Source: Bacillota bacterium
GTDB taxonomy: Bacteria > Bacillota > Clostridia > Acetivibrionales > DTU013
DNA length: 8,733 nucleotides
Reading direction: 5' to 3'
NCBI GenBank assembly: GCA_023415815.1
Contig: JAEZJL010000145.1
Location: 1 to 8,733, forward strand
Every line of letters begins with the position of its first letter. Position 1 is the first letter of the stretch. Below, in pieces: positions 1-6,738 of the stretch. Made by a program: the position numbers and the translations under genes. The notes under the pieces are model-generated. The model searched no databases. It was given only the letters and a program-made list of their open reading frames with translations, and was not told the DNA's origin.

Positions 1-501
1 AGCCCGCAGGATACAAAAACGGTATACGATATCTGGGAAAATTACGCCCTCGGCGAGCCGCTTTCGGATAAGGCCGGATTGCTTTATCAGTATGCCGGCG
101 AGGCGGCATACGGGGAATTGGGCGACATAGCCCGCCTTCTCTCCGAACGTGCTTATAAATCCCTGGCCGACTGCATAACGGCCTGTCTTGTCAAAACCGA
201 CCGGATGTACGGGGCCGGGAGGTGCCATATCATTACGGAGGGCAGCATAATAAACAACAGGCATATTAATTCCAGAGTGAAGGCGCACATAGCGGATACA
301 TTGAAAGACACAGGCTTTTTCGCCGGCTATGGTTTAAAGGTGCCCGATATCGTCTGGGGCCGGGAGAACAGGGTGGAAATTGATATTGCCTGCGGAAACA
401 GGGAAGCGGCGGCGTCTCAGCTGGATTACACGATCATAGGCGCATTTACCTCCGCAATAGCCGAGGACATTCTTAAAACCGGGCTTGCACAGCAGTTATG
501 A
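1..501 (+). CDS. Hexokinase-like sugar kinase, C-terminal part (5' truncated by window)
   Basis: The frame is open from the first base and ends at TGA 499-501, giving 166 visible residues; the true start lies outside the window. The visible part resembles the C-terminal lobe of clostridial hexokinase-family (ASKHA fold) proteins, which phosphorylate hexoses with ATP in the cytoplasm. Supporting features are a beta-strand followed by EGS (IITEGS, about residues 77-82), where hexokinases usually have a DGS- or EGT-like turn, then a helix and a closing DYTIIGAFTSAIAEDI segment (about 142-157), which fits the final adenosine-side GA(A/T) helix. The N-terminal phosphate loops and the catalytic Asp are not in view, so activity cannot be judged. 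It precedes the two-component and ABC-transporter genes on the same strand but is separated from them by an AT-rich gap of about 270 bp. It could instead be another ASKHA member such as a ROK or BadF-like kinase. The family call is moderate, based on recognition of the C-terminal pattern only. Confidence 0.6.
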   Translation, partial: SPQDTKTVYDIWENYALGEPLSDKAGLLYQYAGEAAYGELGDIARLLSERAYKSLADCITACLVKTDRMYGAGRCHIITEGSIINNRHINSRVKAHIADTLKDTGFFAGYGLKVPDIVWGRENRVEIDIACGNREAAASQLDYTIIGAFTSAIAEDILKTGLAQQL

Positions 502-509
502 CGTCATAA
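496..509. repeat. Perfect 14-bp palindrome over the kinase stop codon
   Basis: TTATGACGTCATAA reads identically on both strands and contains the TGA stop of the kinase gene. It has no loop, so it is more likely a dimeric-protein site or chance than an RNA hairpin. No second copy was noticed in the window. Confidence 0.5.
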
Positions 510-541
510 TAAAATAGCAAAAAATAGTATGGAATCGTAAA

Positions 542-565
542 ATTTTATAGATTATCATATAAAAT
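542..565 (+). other. Weak AT-only hairpin in the kinase-regulator gap
   Basis: ATTTTATA (542-549) can pair with TATAAAAT (558-565) across an 8-nt loop. The stem contains no G-C pair and no T-run follows, so it is a poor terminator candidate. It may simply reflect the AT-rich composition of this regulatory region. It overlaps the motif shared with the binding-protein promoter. Confidence 0.25.
544..557 (+). promoter_or_regulatory. Candidate regulator-binding motif, copy 1
   Basis: TTTATAG-A-TTATCA occurs upstream of the response-regulator gene. The same string without the central A occurs at 4305-4317, in front of the binding-protein gene. Both regions are plausible targets of the AraC-type regulator encoded between them. 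The match is 13 bases with one indel in AT-rich DNA, so chance is a real alternative. Confidence 0.35.
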
Positions 566-604
566 CATAATTTCCATGCGGTCGTCTTTTGTGTATGATA
601 TAGC

Positions 605-635
605 TTGACTTGAAAAATGTACCTTGAAGTATCAT
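605..635 (+). promoter_or_regulatory. Candidate promoter of the two-component genes
   Basis: TTGACT (605-610) and TATCAT (630-635) resemble the -35 and -10 boxes of a housekeeping sigma factor, with a long 19-bp spacer. They would give a 5' leader of about 130 nt before the regulator start. The -10 box sits in the loop of an imperfect inverted repeat, CCTTGAAG (622-629) and CTTCAGG (639-645), which could be an operator. A second possible -10, TATGAT at 594-599, has only a weak -35 (TTTCCA, 571-576) 17 bp upstream. Confidence 0.35.
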
Positions 636-747
636 AGGCTTCAGGCAGGAATTTCGTCGGTGTATGTCGAAAAACGTAATATGATGTCAGTCCCGGCAAG
701 GCTTGAATGACGGCGCAGGGGCCGAACAGAAGCAGGAGTCGAAGCAC

Positions 748-778
748 ATGCATGGGAGGACAAAGAAGGCTTATGCAT
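748..778 (+). promoter_or_regulatory. Ribosome binding site and start region of the regulator, flanked by ATGCAT repeats
   Basis: GGGAGGA (754-760) lies 12 nt before ATG 773, a rather long spacing. A purine-rich AAGAAGG (763-769) is closer but a weaker match. Self-complementary ATGCAT occurs at 748-753 and again at 773-778, where the second copy contains the start codon. Pairing the two would put the start codon in a 6-bp stem and the Shine-Dalgarno sequence in the loop. Confidence 0.4.
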
Positions 779-2362
779 AAGGTGGTAATTATCGATGACA
801 ACATCATGCTGCTTGAGTCCATTACCGCTGCGATCGATTGGGCCGCATACGGCTGCGAGGTCGTAGGCGTCGCGGAAAACGGGACAAAGGGTAAGGTTAT
901 GATCGAGCGTAAGAAGCCGGATATTATTATCGCCGATATCAACATGCCCGGGCTTGACGGGCTGGAGATGATCAAAATGACCAGGTCAAGGCTGCCTGAG
1001 GCTAAGATAGTGATCATTACTGGGTACGAGAAATTCGACTACGCCCAGAAAGCCCTGTATCTCCATGTGGACGATTATCTGCTGAAGCCTATCGACAATC
1101 GGCAGCTTCAAAAAGCAATAAAGGCTCTGGCCTGCAAAATAGATAGAGAGACGGACAACAAAATCAAGAGCCAGAAAATGATCGATTATAACCATCAGAT
1201 CGAAAAGAGGCTCAAGGATTCCGTGCTGGTCACGAAAAAATATATCTTATCGCAGATCGTCAATCTGAACGGCATTGACGGCAATATACTGATCGCCAGG
1301 CTGAAGAAAGAGGGTTTGAGGTTCAAATGCTTTTTGGTCATGGCGATAGGCTTTGACAAAATCGATTATGCTGATTCAATTGCGAAAAATGTATATGGTA
1401 ATTTGACGGGTAACGGCGCGGAAGACGTCCTGGATATATTTGTGGAGAACCGGCTGATTTTATTTGTCTTTTTCAATAAAAATATGGACTACGCCTCCGC
1501 AGCGAGAAAATGCGCCACCGCGGCGAAATATGCCGAACGGGCGCGCAGCGCCGGCGGGACATACTCCTGCACTATATCTGCAAGGCTTTACAAAGACTTT
1601 TCCGACTTGAAAACGGCATACGCGGAGATCCTTGGGCTGAACGACACGGCCCCGTATTATCCCGATAAAGGGGCGGGCGCGGCTGAGCCGAAGGGATTTG
1701 CCGACGAGGAGAAAAATATCTCTGCCTACTATAGTCTGTGCTGTGATATGCTGGAGAAATCTACAAACGCAGATGAGGCAGCTAAAATAATTTCGGATAT
1801 CGCGGAAAGCATATCAAAAACCTATAGCGGAGACGACTTCCTTATCAAGACCGCCATCATAAAATTCAGTGAAAAACTATTGCAGAGGTTTTTAAAACCG
1901 GGCGCCGGGCGGGAAAAATTCGATAACGGCGCAGTGGCGTACAAGGTCAAGCAAATACGCGGCCTGAGTGAAGCAAAGGACTGTCTGCTGTCCATTTACA
2001 CCGGAATCAAAGCCTTGAGCGAGGAGTCGGCGCCGAAATATTCGCTGCTGATCCAGAAGTTTTTTGAATTGATACGCGGCAACGATTACAATAACATTTC
2101 TTTATATACCCTGGCGGATAAGCTGGCGATAAGCCCGAGCTATCTAAGCGGGCTCGTGAAAAAGGAAACGGGGCAGAAATTCATTGATATCGTTACCGGG
2201 ACAAAGGTTGAGAACGCCAAAAAGCTGCTGAAGGAGCCCCGATACAGCATAGAGGATATAGGCAGAATCATAGGGTACCAGAATTATATAAGCTTCTATA
2301 AGGCCTTTAAAAAGCATGAGGGAATATCTCCGAAGGAATACCGGGGGAAAATAGAATACTGA
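773..2362 (+). CDS. AraC-family response regulator (YesN-like)
   Basis: A 529-residue cytoplasmic transcription regulator. The receiver domain spans about residues 1-120, with the acidic pair D8/D9 (VVIIDDN), phosphoacceptor D55 in IIIADINMPG, T83 in IITGYE and K105 in LLKP, so all key receiver residues are present. Residues about 120-426 form the poorly conserved linker typical of YesN-type regulators. Residues about 427-529 are an AraC-type double helix-turn-helix: first helix pair around LADKLAISPSYLSGLVKKET, second around IEDIGRIIGYQNYISFYKAF, ending in GISPKEYR. ATG 773 was chosen because the receiver begins at once (MHKVVIIDDN). The frame also contains earlier possible starts at 707 and 752, but these would add residues unlike a receiver, and the Shine-Dalgarno overlaps the one at 752. 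It is followed after 62 bp by its likely cognate kinase, and by family precedent it should activate the downstream sugar importer when phosphorylated. Confidence 0.93.
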   Translation: MHKVVIIDDNIMLLESITAAIDWAAYGCEVVGVAENGTKGKVMIERKKPDIIIADINMPGLDGLEMIKMTRSRLPEAKIVIITGYEKFDYAQKALYLHVDDYLLKPIDNRQLQKAIKALACKIDRETDNKIKSQKMIDYNHQIEKRLKDSVLVTKKYILSQIVNLNGIDGNILIARLKKEGLRFKCFLVMAIGFDKIDYADSIAKNVYGNLTGNGAEDVLDIFVENRLILFVFFNKNMDYASAARKCATAAKYAERARSAGGTYSCTISARLYKDFSDLKTAYAEILGLNDTAPYYPDKGAGAAEPKGFADEEKNISAYYSLCCDMLEKSTNADEAAKIISDIAESISKTYSGDDFLIKTAIIKFSEKLLQRFLKPGAGREKFDNGAVAYKVKQIRGLSEAKDCLLSIYTGIKALSEESAPKYSLLIQKFFELIRGNDYNNISLYTLADKLAISPSYLSGLVKKETGQKFIDIVTGTKVENAKKLLKEPRYSIEDIGRIIGYQNYISFYKAFKKHEGISPKEYRGKIEY

Positions 2363-2364
2363 CG

Positions 2365-2379
2365 CTTCAGACCCTGAAG
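2365..2379 (+). other. Small hairpin after the regulator stop codon
   Basis: CTTCAG and CTGAAG pair perfectly around the 3-nt loop ACC, two bases after the regulator stop. No T-run follows, so it is not an intrinsic terminator. It may affect mRNA processing between the regulator and kinase genes. Confidence 0.4.
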
Positions 2380-2424
2380 TCAAGGGCTTCCATGCTTATG
2401 TGACAATGCGGGAGGGTTAAAAGG

Positions 2425-4248
2425 ATGCTCAAATTCAATTTTATGGGGTTTACCCATAAGCTGCGGTCGTTCATGTCTCCTTTTAATATCAATCTGAAAA
2501 TCAGGGACAAGCTTCTGCTTTTTTATGCCGTGATTATATTGTTCGTAGCGCTTACGACATGCTTCGAGAGCTTTTATGTAAGCATAAACAAGGCTACCCG
2601 GGATATGGTCGACGTATCCGTTTCCCTCGCCGAGCAAAGGCTCATGAATATAGAAAACCTCACTGAGGAAATAGAGCTGAACATATTCAATCTTTACAAC
2701 AATTCAAAGCTTCAATCCCAGCTGCTTGCAATAAAATTGGATCAGCAGGACTATAATGACAGCCTGATGCAGCTGGAGATATACGCGCAGCTGAACAATA
2801 TCATGTACAGCACTCCGGCTATAGATTCGATCATGCTCATGGACCTAAAGGGAAAAACTTATTACGCCTATAAAAATAATATGACCCGGGAAAACGGCCT
2901 GGAGGAATCACTTAAGGCTAATCAGGATTTGCTCGTAGACCTCAAGGGCAAGTGCCGTTGGTCCGTTATAGACAACGACAGGATAATCGTCCAAAGGATG
3001 CTCTACAATTCAGGGTATATAGAGAAACTGGGGTTTTTATCGGTGGAAGTCAACCGCGGCTATTTATCAGACATGCTGAACATAGGGGGTACAAACAATA
3101 ACTTTGCCCTGATGGACACTGCCGGCGAGCTGTATCTGTCGCACGGCGCGGTAAGCGTAGGCTTCTGGCGGAATCTGGCCGGAGGCCTGGATATAAGGGG
3201 CGGCGGAGACAAGAATGTGAAGCTGGCATACGACGACGAAATGTATAATTTCTCCATACTGGGTTCGAAAAACAGCGATTGGATTATTATTAACGCCATT
3301 TCGGACAAAATGATGAGAGAAAGCTGGAACATGATCATCCTGATAGGGATGGGCATCGCCTTTTTTGCTTTTCTTATTGCCTTTTTGTTTGTCCTGTACA
3401 TTTCTTCAAAGCTGTCGACAAATATAAATGCCCTTCTTCAAAGGATAAACGATATCTCCCTAGGCCGCTTCTACAATGATATAAATCTTGCGTCAAACGA
3501 TGAAATAAGCCTGCTTGGATACAGGCTGAACGAGCTTGGCAGAGAAATGGACAGGCTGGTTAAAAAATCGGTTCATGAAGAGCAGTCAAAGCAGGAGCTG
3601 GAGGTCAAAATGCTACGGGTGCAGTGCCATGCCATACAGGCTCAGCTCAATCCCCACTTTATATACAACTCCCTCGAATCCATAAGCAGCTTTGCGACAA
3701 TCAAGGGAGTCCCGGAGATCAGTACGATGGTATGCAGCTTCGCAAATCTCATAAGGACAAACGTAAAAAGATACAGCAAATATGTCACTCTTAAGGAAGA
3801 AGTCGAATACTTGAAGAGCTATGTGAAATTTTACAAATTCATTTATCCGCGGAGGATAGCGGCAAGGTTTGACATTGAAAAGCACCTTGAGAAAGTCATG
3901 GTGCCGAGCTTTTTACTCCAGCCCCTGGTGGAGAATTCGATTGTATACGGCGTGGAAAAGTATATGCGGAAGATCAAGATTGCCGTCAGGTGCTATCAGA
4001 AGGACGGGCAGGTGATCATCGAGGTGCAGGACGACAGCGTAGGGATCGCACAGGATGCGCTGTCCAGGCTTGTAAGCGAAATCGAAAACAGCGAAGAGGA
4101 AGAGGCGGCTCCGGAAAAGCATGCAAGGGTAGGTCTCAGGAGCGTAAACCGCATCATAAAGCTGCTTTACGGAGATGCGTACGGCATGCGGATAGAGAGC
4201 GAATTGAACGCAGGGACAAGCGTGCGGTTGAATCTGCCGCTCCTTTGA
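2425..4248 (+). CDS. Membrane sensor histidine kinase (YesM-like, LytS-type His_kinase domain)
   Basis: A 607-residue kinase expected to phosphorylate the adjacent AraC-type regulator. A first membrane helix lies at about residues 29-50 and a second at about 303-328. The roughly 250 residues between them form an extracellular sensor domain like those of YesM-family sugar sensors. A HAMP-like segment (about 329-380, with NDISLGRFYNDI) and a short coiled stretch lead to the His_kinase box AQLNPHFIYNSLESI, with phosphoacceptor H411. The HATPase domain shows the N box LLQPLVENSIVYGV (N504) and a GLRSVNRIIKLLYG segment after the lid. The first glycine box reads D-D-S-V-G (536-540) rather than the usual D-N-G-x-G, and the lid is rich in glutamate (554-560). 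ATG 2425 has GGGAGG at 2410-2415, 9 nt upstream. No terminator separates it from the transporter genes, so read-through is possible. Confidence 0.93.
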   Translation: MLKFNFMGFTHKLRSFMSPFNINLKIRDKLLLFYAVIILFVALTTCFESFYVSINKATRDMVDVSVSLAEQRLMNIENLTEEIELNIFNLYNNSKLQSQLLAIKLDQQDYNDSLMQLEIYAQLNNIMYSTPAIDSIMLMDLKGKTYYAYKNNMTRENGLEESLKANQDLLVDLKGKCRWSVIDNDRIIVQRMLYNSGYIEKLGFLSVEVNRGYLSDMLNIGGTNNNFALMDTAGELYLSHGAVSVGFWRNLAGGLDIRGGGDKNVKLAYDDEMYNFSILGSKNSDWIIINAISDKMMRESWNMIILIGMGIAFFAFLIAFLFVLYISSKLSTNINALLQRINDISLGRFYNDINLASNDEISLLGYRLNELGREMDRLVKKSVHEEQSKQELEVKMLRVQCHAIQAQLNPHFIYNSLESISSFATIKGVPEISTMVCSFANLIRTNVKRYSKYVTLKEEVEYLKSYVKFYKFIYPRRIAARFDIEKHLEKVMVPSFLLQPLVENSIVYGVEKYMRKIKIAVRCYQKDGQVIIEVQDDSVGIAQDALSRLVSEIENSEEEEAAPEKHARVGLRSVNRIIKLLYGDAYGMRIESELNAGTSVRLNLPLL

Positions 4249-4296
4249 CGGCCTGTCTTTGTGAAAAAAAGCTAATAAAACATTAAAAAGCGTATA

Positions 4297-4325
4297 TTGT
4301 TTTGTTTATAGTTATCAAATATCAT
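4297..4325 (+). promoter_or_regulatory. Candidate promoter of the transporter operon
   Basis: TTGTTT (4297-4302) and TATCAT (4320-4325) are separated by an ideal 17-bp spacer in AT-rich DNA, 45 bp before the binding-protein start. This would let the importer genes be transcribed separately from the two-component genes. The second copy of the shared motif lies in the spacer. No convincing catabolite-repression (cre) palindrome was seen. Confidence 0.45.
4305..4317 (+). promoter_or_regulatory. Candidate regulator-binding motif, copy 2
   Basis: TTTATAGTTATCA matches the motif at 544-557 except for one missing A. It sits between the proposed -35 and -10 boxes of the importer promoter. Activators usually bind at or upstream of -35, so if it is a protein site the promoter call may need shifting, or the protein may repress here. 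Confidence 0.35.
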
Positions 4326-4370
4326 TGCTTCAGTAGCTACGAATCAACTTAATAGTGAGGAGAAACAGTT

Positions 4371-5726
4371 ATGAAGAAAAGTATCTGTATTTTATTGGGT
4401 GTCGTGATGATGCTTGGGATCCTAGCGGGATGCGCAGGTTCGAATGAGCAAGCTCCAGCCGCCGCTACTGCCGCCGATGCACAGCCGTCCGTCTCGGCTT
4501 CCGGGACTCAGCCGCAGCAGGAGCCGGAGCTTGAGGGAGAGATTACGATCATGCACTATCTTGGCGGCGAAGCCAGGAATAAATTATTCAACACCTTAAT
4601 GGACGAATTTTCTGAAAAATATCCCAAGGTAGATTTCGAAAGCAGCGGCACGGACTATGCAAATTATATGACGCTCATCAGGACCAAGGCTGCAGCCGGC
4701 GATATGCCAGACTTTTTTATGGCTACTCCGATAAAAGTGACCGATATCGTAGATTCCGGTAAGGCCATGGACCTCAAAGCGGCAGGACTGCTCGACACGC
4801 TTCCGCTCGAGGGGGATGTCTACAAGGAGTGCGAATTCCCTGACGGCGGTATCTACGGCATGCCCATGTCGTTAAAATTATTTGCGGTATATTATAACGC
4901 CGATATATTCCAGAAATACGGGATACAGGTGCCGAAGACCAATAGCGAATTCCTGGCTGTCTGCCAGAAGCTCAAGGATAACGGCGTTGACCCGTTCATC
5001 AGGGCATACAAGGACTATACCCAGTTATATGCCGATATCAAGCTCGGGCTGGTCCCTGCCCTCGCCGAAAACGGACATTCGGATTATTATGCTCAGCTCA
5101 TGAGCGGTAAAAAGAAATTTGCAGATTATCCCGAGTTTATATCAACCATTGACGACTTCAATAAAAGGCTCGAGTGGTCGCGCATAGACGACCTTGCAAA
5201 TGACACCAACAAGGCCGCCGAGTTGTTTGCACAGGGGAAGGGCGCCATGTACATGGGCCTGCTGTCCGTAGTATCCAGCTGCTTCACGATCAATCCGGAC
5301 TTCAACATGGCCTGCTTCCCGTATCCTTATACTGAAGATCCCTCAAGGCATAAATACATTATCGAGCTGGACGACGTATGGATGGTCAGCCAGGATACGA
5401 AGGTAAAGGATGCCGTATTCAAATGGTCGCAATTCCTGTACGAGAAGGAAAACGCCCAGCGCTGGGCCGAAGCCGGAGGGCTTGTCATGGTGGAGAAGGG
5501 CATCGACTCGACGAATATGCGTCCGGTGCTCAAAGACCTGATCCAGGCGAACGAAAGCGGCCAGACCGTACAGAACTGCATCCCCCAGCCGGTAGGCGAA
5601 TTCGTCAACAAGTACCGTTCCTATCTGCAGGCCTGGGTAGCCGACGTCAAGACGAGAACGACCGATAAGCTTGTCCAGGATGGTCAGCATATATACGATG
5701 AGATTATAAAGAGTCAGAACAAATAA
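4371..5726 (+). CDS. Sugar ABC transporter substrate-binding lipoprotein (family 1)
   Basis: A 451-residue extracellular solute-binding protein anchored to the outer face of the membrane. It starts with a lipoprotein signal peptide: KK, a hydrophobic core and the lipobox LAGC with lipidated C21. An Ala/Gln/Pro/Ser-rich tether follows to about residue 55, then the binding domain opens with EITIMHYLGGEARNKLF and the family pattern MDEFSEKYPKV. Other recognisable family segments are AAAGDMPDFF, YGMPMSLKLFAVYYNADIF, the KGAMYMG strand and DDVWMVSQDTK. Length is normal for CUT1 carbohydrate-binding proteins. The ligand cannot be read from sequence, but a mono- or oligosaccharide is expected from the family and the permease neighbours. 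ATG 4371 is preceded by GAGGAG (4357-4362), 8 nt away. It is followed after 145 bp by the first permease gene, with a strong hairpin in the gap that may favour higher expression of this subunit. Confidence 0.94.
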   Translation: MKKSICILLGVVMMLGILAGCAGSNEQAPAAATAADAQPSVSASGTQPQQEPELEGEITIMHYLGGEARNKLFNTLMDEFSEKYPKVDFESSGTDYANYMTLIRTKAAAGDMPDFFMATPIKVTDIVDSGKAMDLKAAGLLDTLPLEGDVYKECEFPDGGIYGMPMSLKLFAVYYNADIFQKYGIQVPKTNSEFLAVCQKLKDNGVDPFIRAYKDYTQLYADIKLGLVPALAENGHSDYYAQLMSGKKKFADYPEFISTIDDFNKRLEWSRIDDLANDTNKAAELFAQGKGAMYMGLLSVVSSCFTINPDFNMACFPYPYTEDPSRHKYIIELDDVWMVSQDTKVKDAVFKWSQFLYEKENAQRWAEAGGLVMVEKGIDSTNMRPVLKDLIQANESGQTVQNCIPQPVGEFVNKYRSYLQAWVADVKTRTTDKLVQDGQHIYDEIIKSQNK

Positions 5727-5796
5727 TATAAGGCGCGTCTTACTAAATCCCGCAATGTACAGGACTTATTTAAGGGCGTAAGAAAAGCCAACGGAA

Positions 5797-5829
5797 CTGA
5801 AGGCTGTCAGAAGCTTTGACAGCCTTCAG
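5797..5829 (+). other. Strong intercistronic hairpin between binding-protein and permease genes
   Basis: CTGAAGGCTGTCA (5797-5809) and TGACAGCCTTCAG (5817-5829) are perfect 13-bp complements around the 7-nt loop GAAGCTT. The following bases are CGGCTTCCGG, with no T-run, so it is not a classical terminator. Hairpins at this point in binding-protein-dependent importer operons, as in malE-malF, are known to stabilise upstream mRNA or attenuate downstream expression. A weaker alternative stem, AGCGG (5828-5832) with CCGCT (5843-5847), overlaps its right arm by two bases. Confidence 0.8.
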
Positions 5830-5852
5830 CGGCTTCCGGTATCCGCTATGTC

Positions 5853-5860
5853 AGGAGGTG
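5853..5860 (+). promoter_or_regulatory. Ribosome binding site deciding the first permease start
   Basis: AGGAGGTG is a near-perfect Shine-Dalgarno sequence 11 nt before ATG 5872. An earlier in-frame ATG at 5848 would put this site inside the coding region and has no good site of its own, so 5872 is preferred. Confidence 0.75.
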
Positions 5861-5871
5861 CTCATATTTTC

Positions 5872-6738
5872 ATGAAGCCAAGCTTAAGCAGTAAAACTAC
5901 ACAAACCCTTTTCAATTATTTTTTCTTAGGCCCGGCGGTTTTGATATTTTTTATCTTTGTGCTTCTGCCGTTTTTGCAGGGCATACCCTATTCATTTACA
6001 AACTGGAACGCTGTTGACAGCAACTATGATTATATCGGCTTTAAAAATTATATTTCCCTGTTCACGGGACAGGGCTTCGGCAAGGACCTGCTCAATACGG
6101 TTTACTACACGGCGCTCAGCGTGGTGTTTGCAAATACCTTCGGATTGATTTTTGCCATGGGCGTATGCAAGAGCACAAGACTTAACAATGTCCTGAGGAC
6201 TTTTTTCTTCATGCCCTTTGCAATAAGCCTTATCCTTGCGGCTTACATATGGTCGTATATCTATGCCGACGTTTTTTCTCCGCTATTCAATGTGATCAGC
6301 CCGCTGGCCTCCACCAAATGGGTCATGCCGGGTATCGCCGCAATATCGGTATGGAGGGACAGCGGATATTGCATGATAATATTTATCGCAGCCCTGCAAT
6401 CCATACCTCACGAATATAATGAAGCGTCCATGATTGACGGCGCCAACGGGATTCAAAGATTCTTCCACGTGACGCTGCCTATGCTCATCCCCGCGTTCAC
6501 GACGAATATAACATTGCTGCTCTCATGGGGATTCAAGGTATTCGAATATCCCATGGCTGCCACGGCGGGAGGCCCCGGCGGAGCTTCCGAGACGATCGCG
6601 ATGTATGCATACAACAACATATTTGCTTTTTTTAATGCCGGCCTTGGTCAGGCGGCAGCCATAACAATGACAATCATGTTTGCGGTTGTCACGCTTACCG
6701 TTTCCAGGCTTATACGGTCAAAGGAGGTGGAGATGTGA
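5872..6738 (+). CDS. Sugar ABC transporter permease, MalF-like (CUT1)
   Basis: A 288-residue inner-membrane permease of the binding-protein-dependent importer family. About six hydrophobic helices are visible, near residues 14-36, 75-98, 110-132, 152-176, 205-222 and 258-280. The cytoplasmic EAA loop that contacts the ATPase is clear: E184-A185 followed by D189-G190-A191 and ending at P203 (EASMIDGANGIQRFFHVTLP). It also has the family start pattern FLGPAVLIFFIFVLLPFLQGIPYSFTNW shortened here to FLGPAVL and PYSFTNW, plus the GGPGGASETI segment near 233-242 typical of MalF-type subunits. It lacks the large periplasmic loop of E. coli MalF, as usual for Gram-positive members. Start 5872 is chosen by the strong ribosome binding site; 5848 would add eight residues. 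It overlaps the next permease gene by 4 bp, which indicates translational coupling and a heterodimeric channel. Confidence 0.93.
   Translation: MKPSLSSKTTQTLFNYFFLGPAVLIFFIFVLLPFLQGIPYSFTNWNAVDSNYDYIGFKNYISLFTGQGFGKDLLNTVYYTALSVVFANTFGLIFAMGVCKSTRLNNVLRTFFFMPFAISLILAAYIWSYIYADVFSPLFNVISPLASTKWVMPGIAAISVWRDSGYCMIIFIAALQSIPHEYNEASMIDGANGIQRFFHVTLPMLIPAFTTNITLLLSWGFKVFEYPMAATAGGPGGASETIAMYAYNNIFAFFNAGLGQAAAITMTIMFAVVTLTVSRLIRSKEVEM

Noticed and set aside
565..1017. Reverse-strand open frame of 150 codons over the regulator leader and receiver domain
   Set aside because: It lies antisense to a clear receiver domain, encodes no recognisable motif and has no evident ribosome binding site; it is a shadow frame.
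3990..4286. Plus-strand frame of 98 codons overlapping the 3' end of the kinase gene
   Set aside because: Its arginine- and glycine-rich product resembles no protein family and it sits in another frame of the conserved ATPase domain.
4249..4296. Possible terminator after the histidine kinase gene
   Set aside because: The stretch has an A-rich run but no stem of more than three pairs and no T-run after a stem.
5343..5690. Overlapping reverse- and forward-strand open frames inside the binding-protein gene
   Set aside because: The binding-protein frame has a complete lipoprotein signal and family motifs throughout, so the alternative frames are composition effects.
5848..5871. Upstream ATG for the MalF-like permease
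   Set aside because: The strong AGGAGGTG site falls after it and fits ATG 5872; the extra residues MSGGAHIF add nothing typical of the family.
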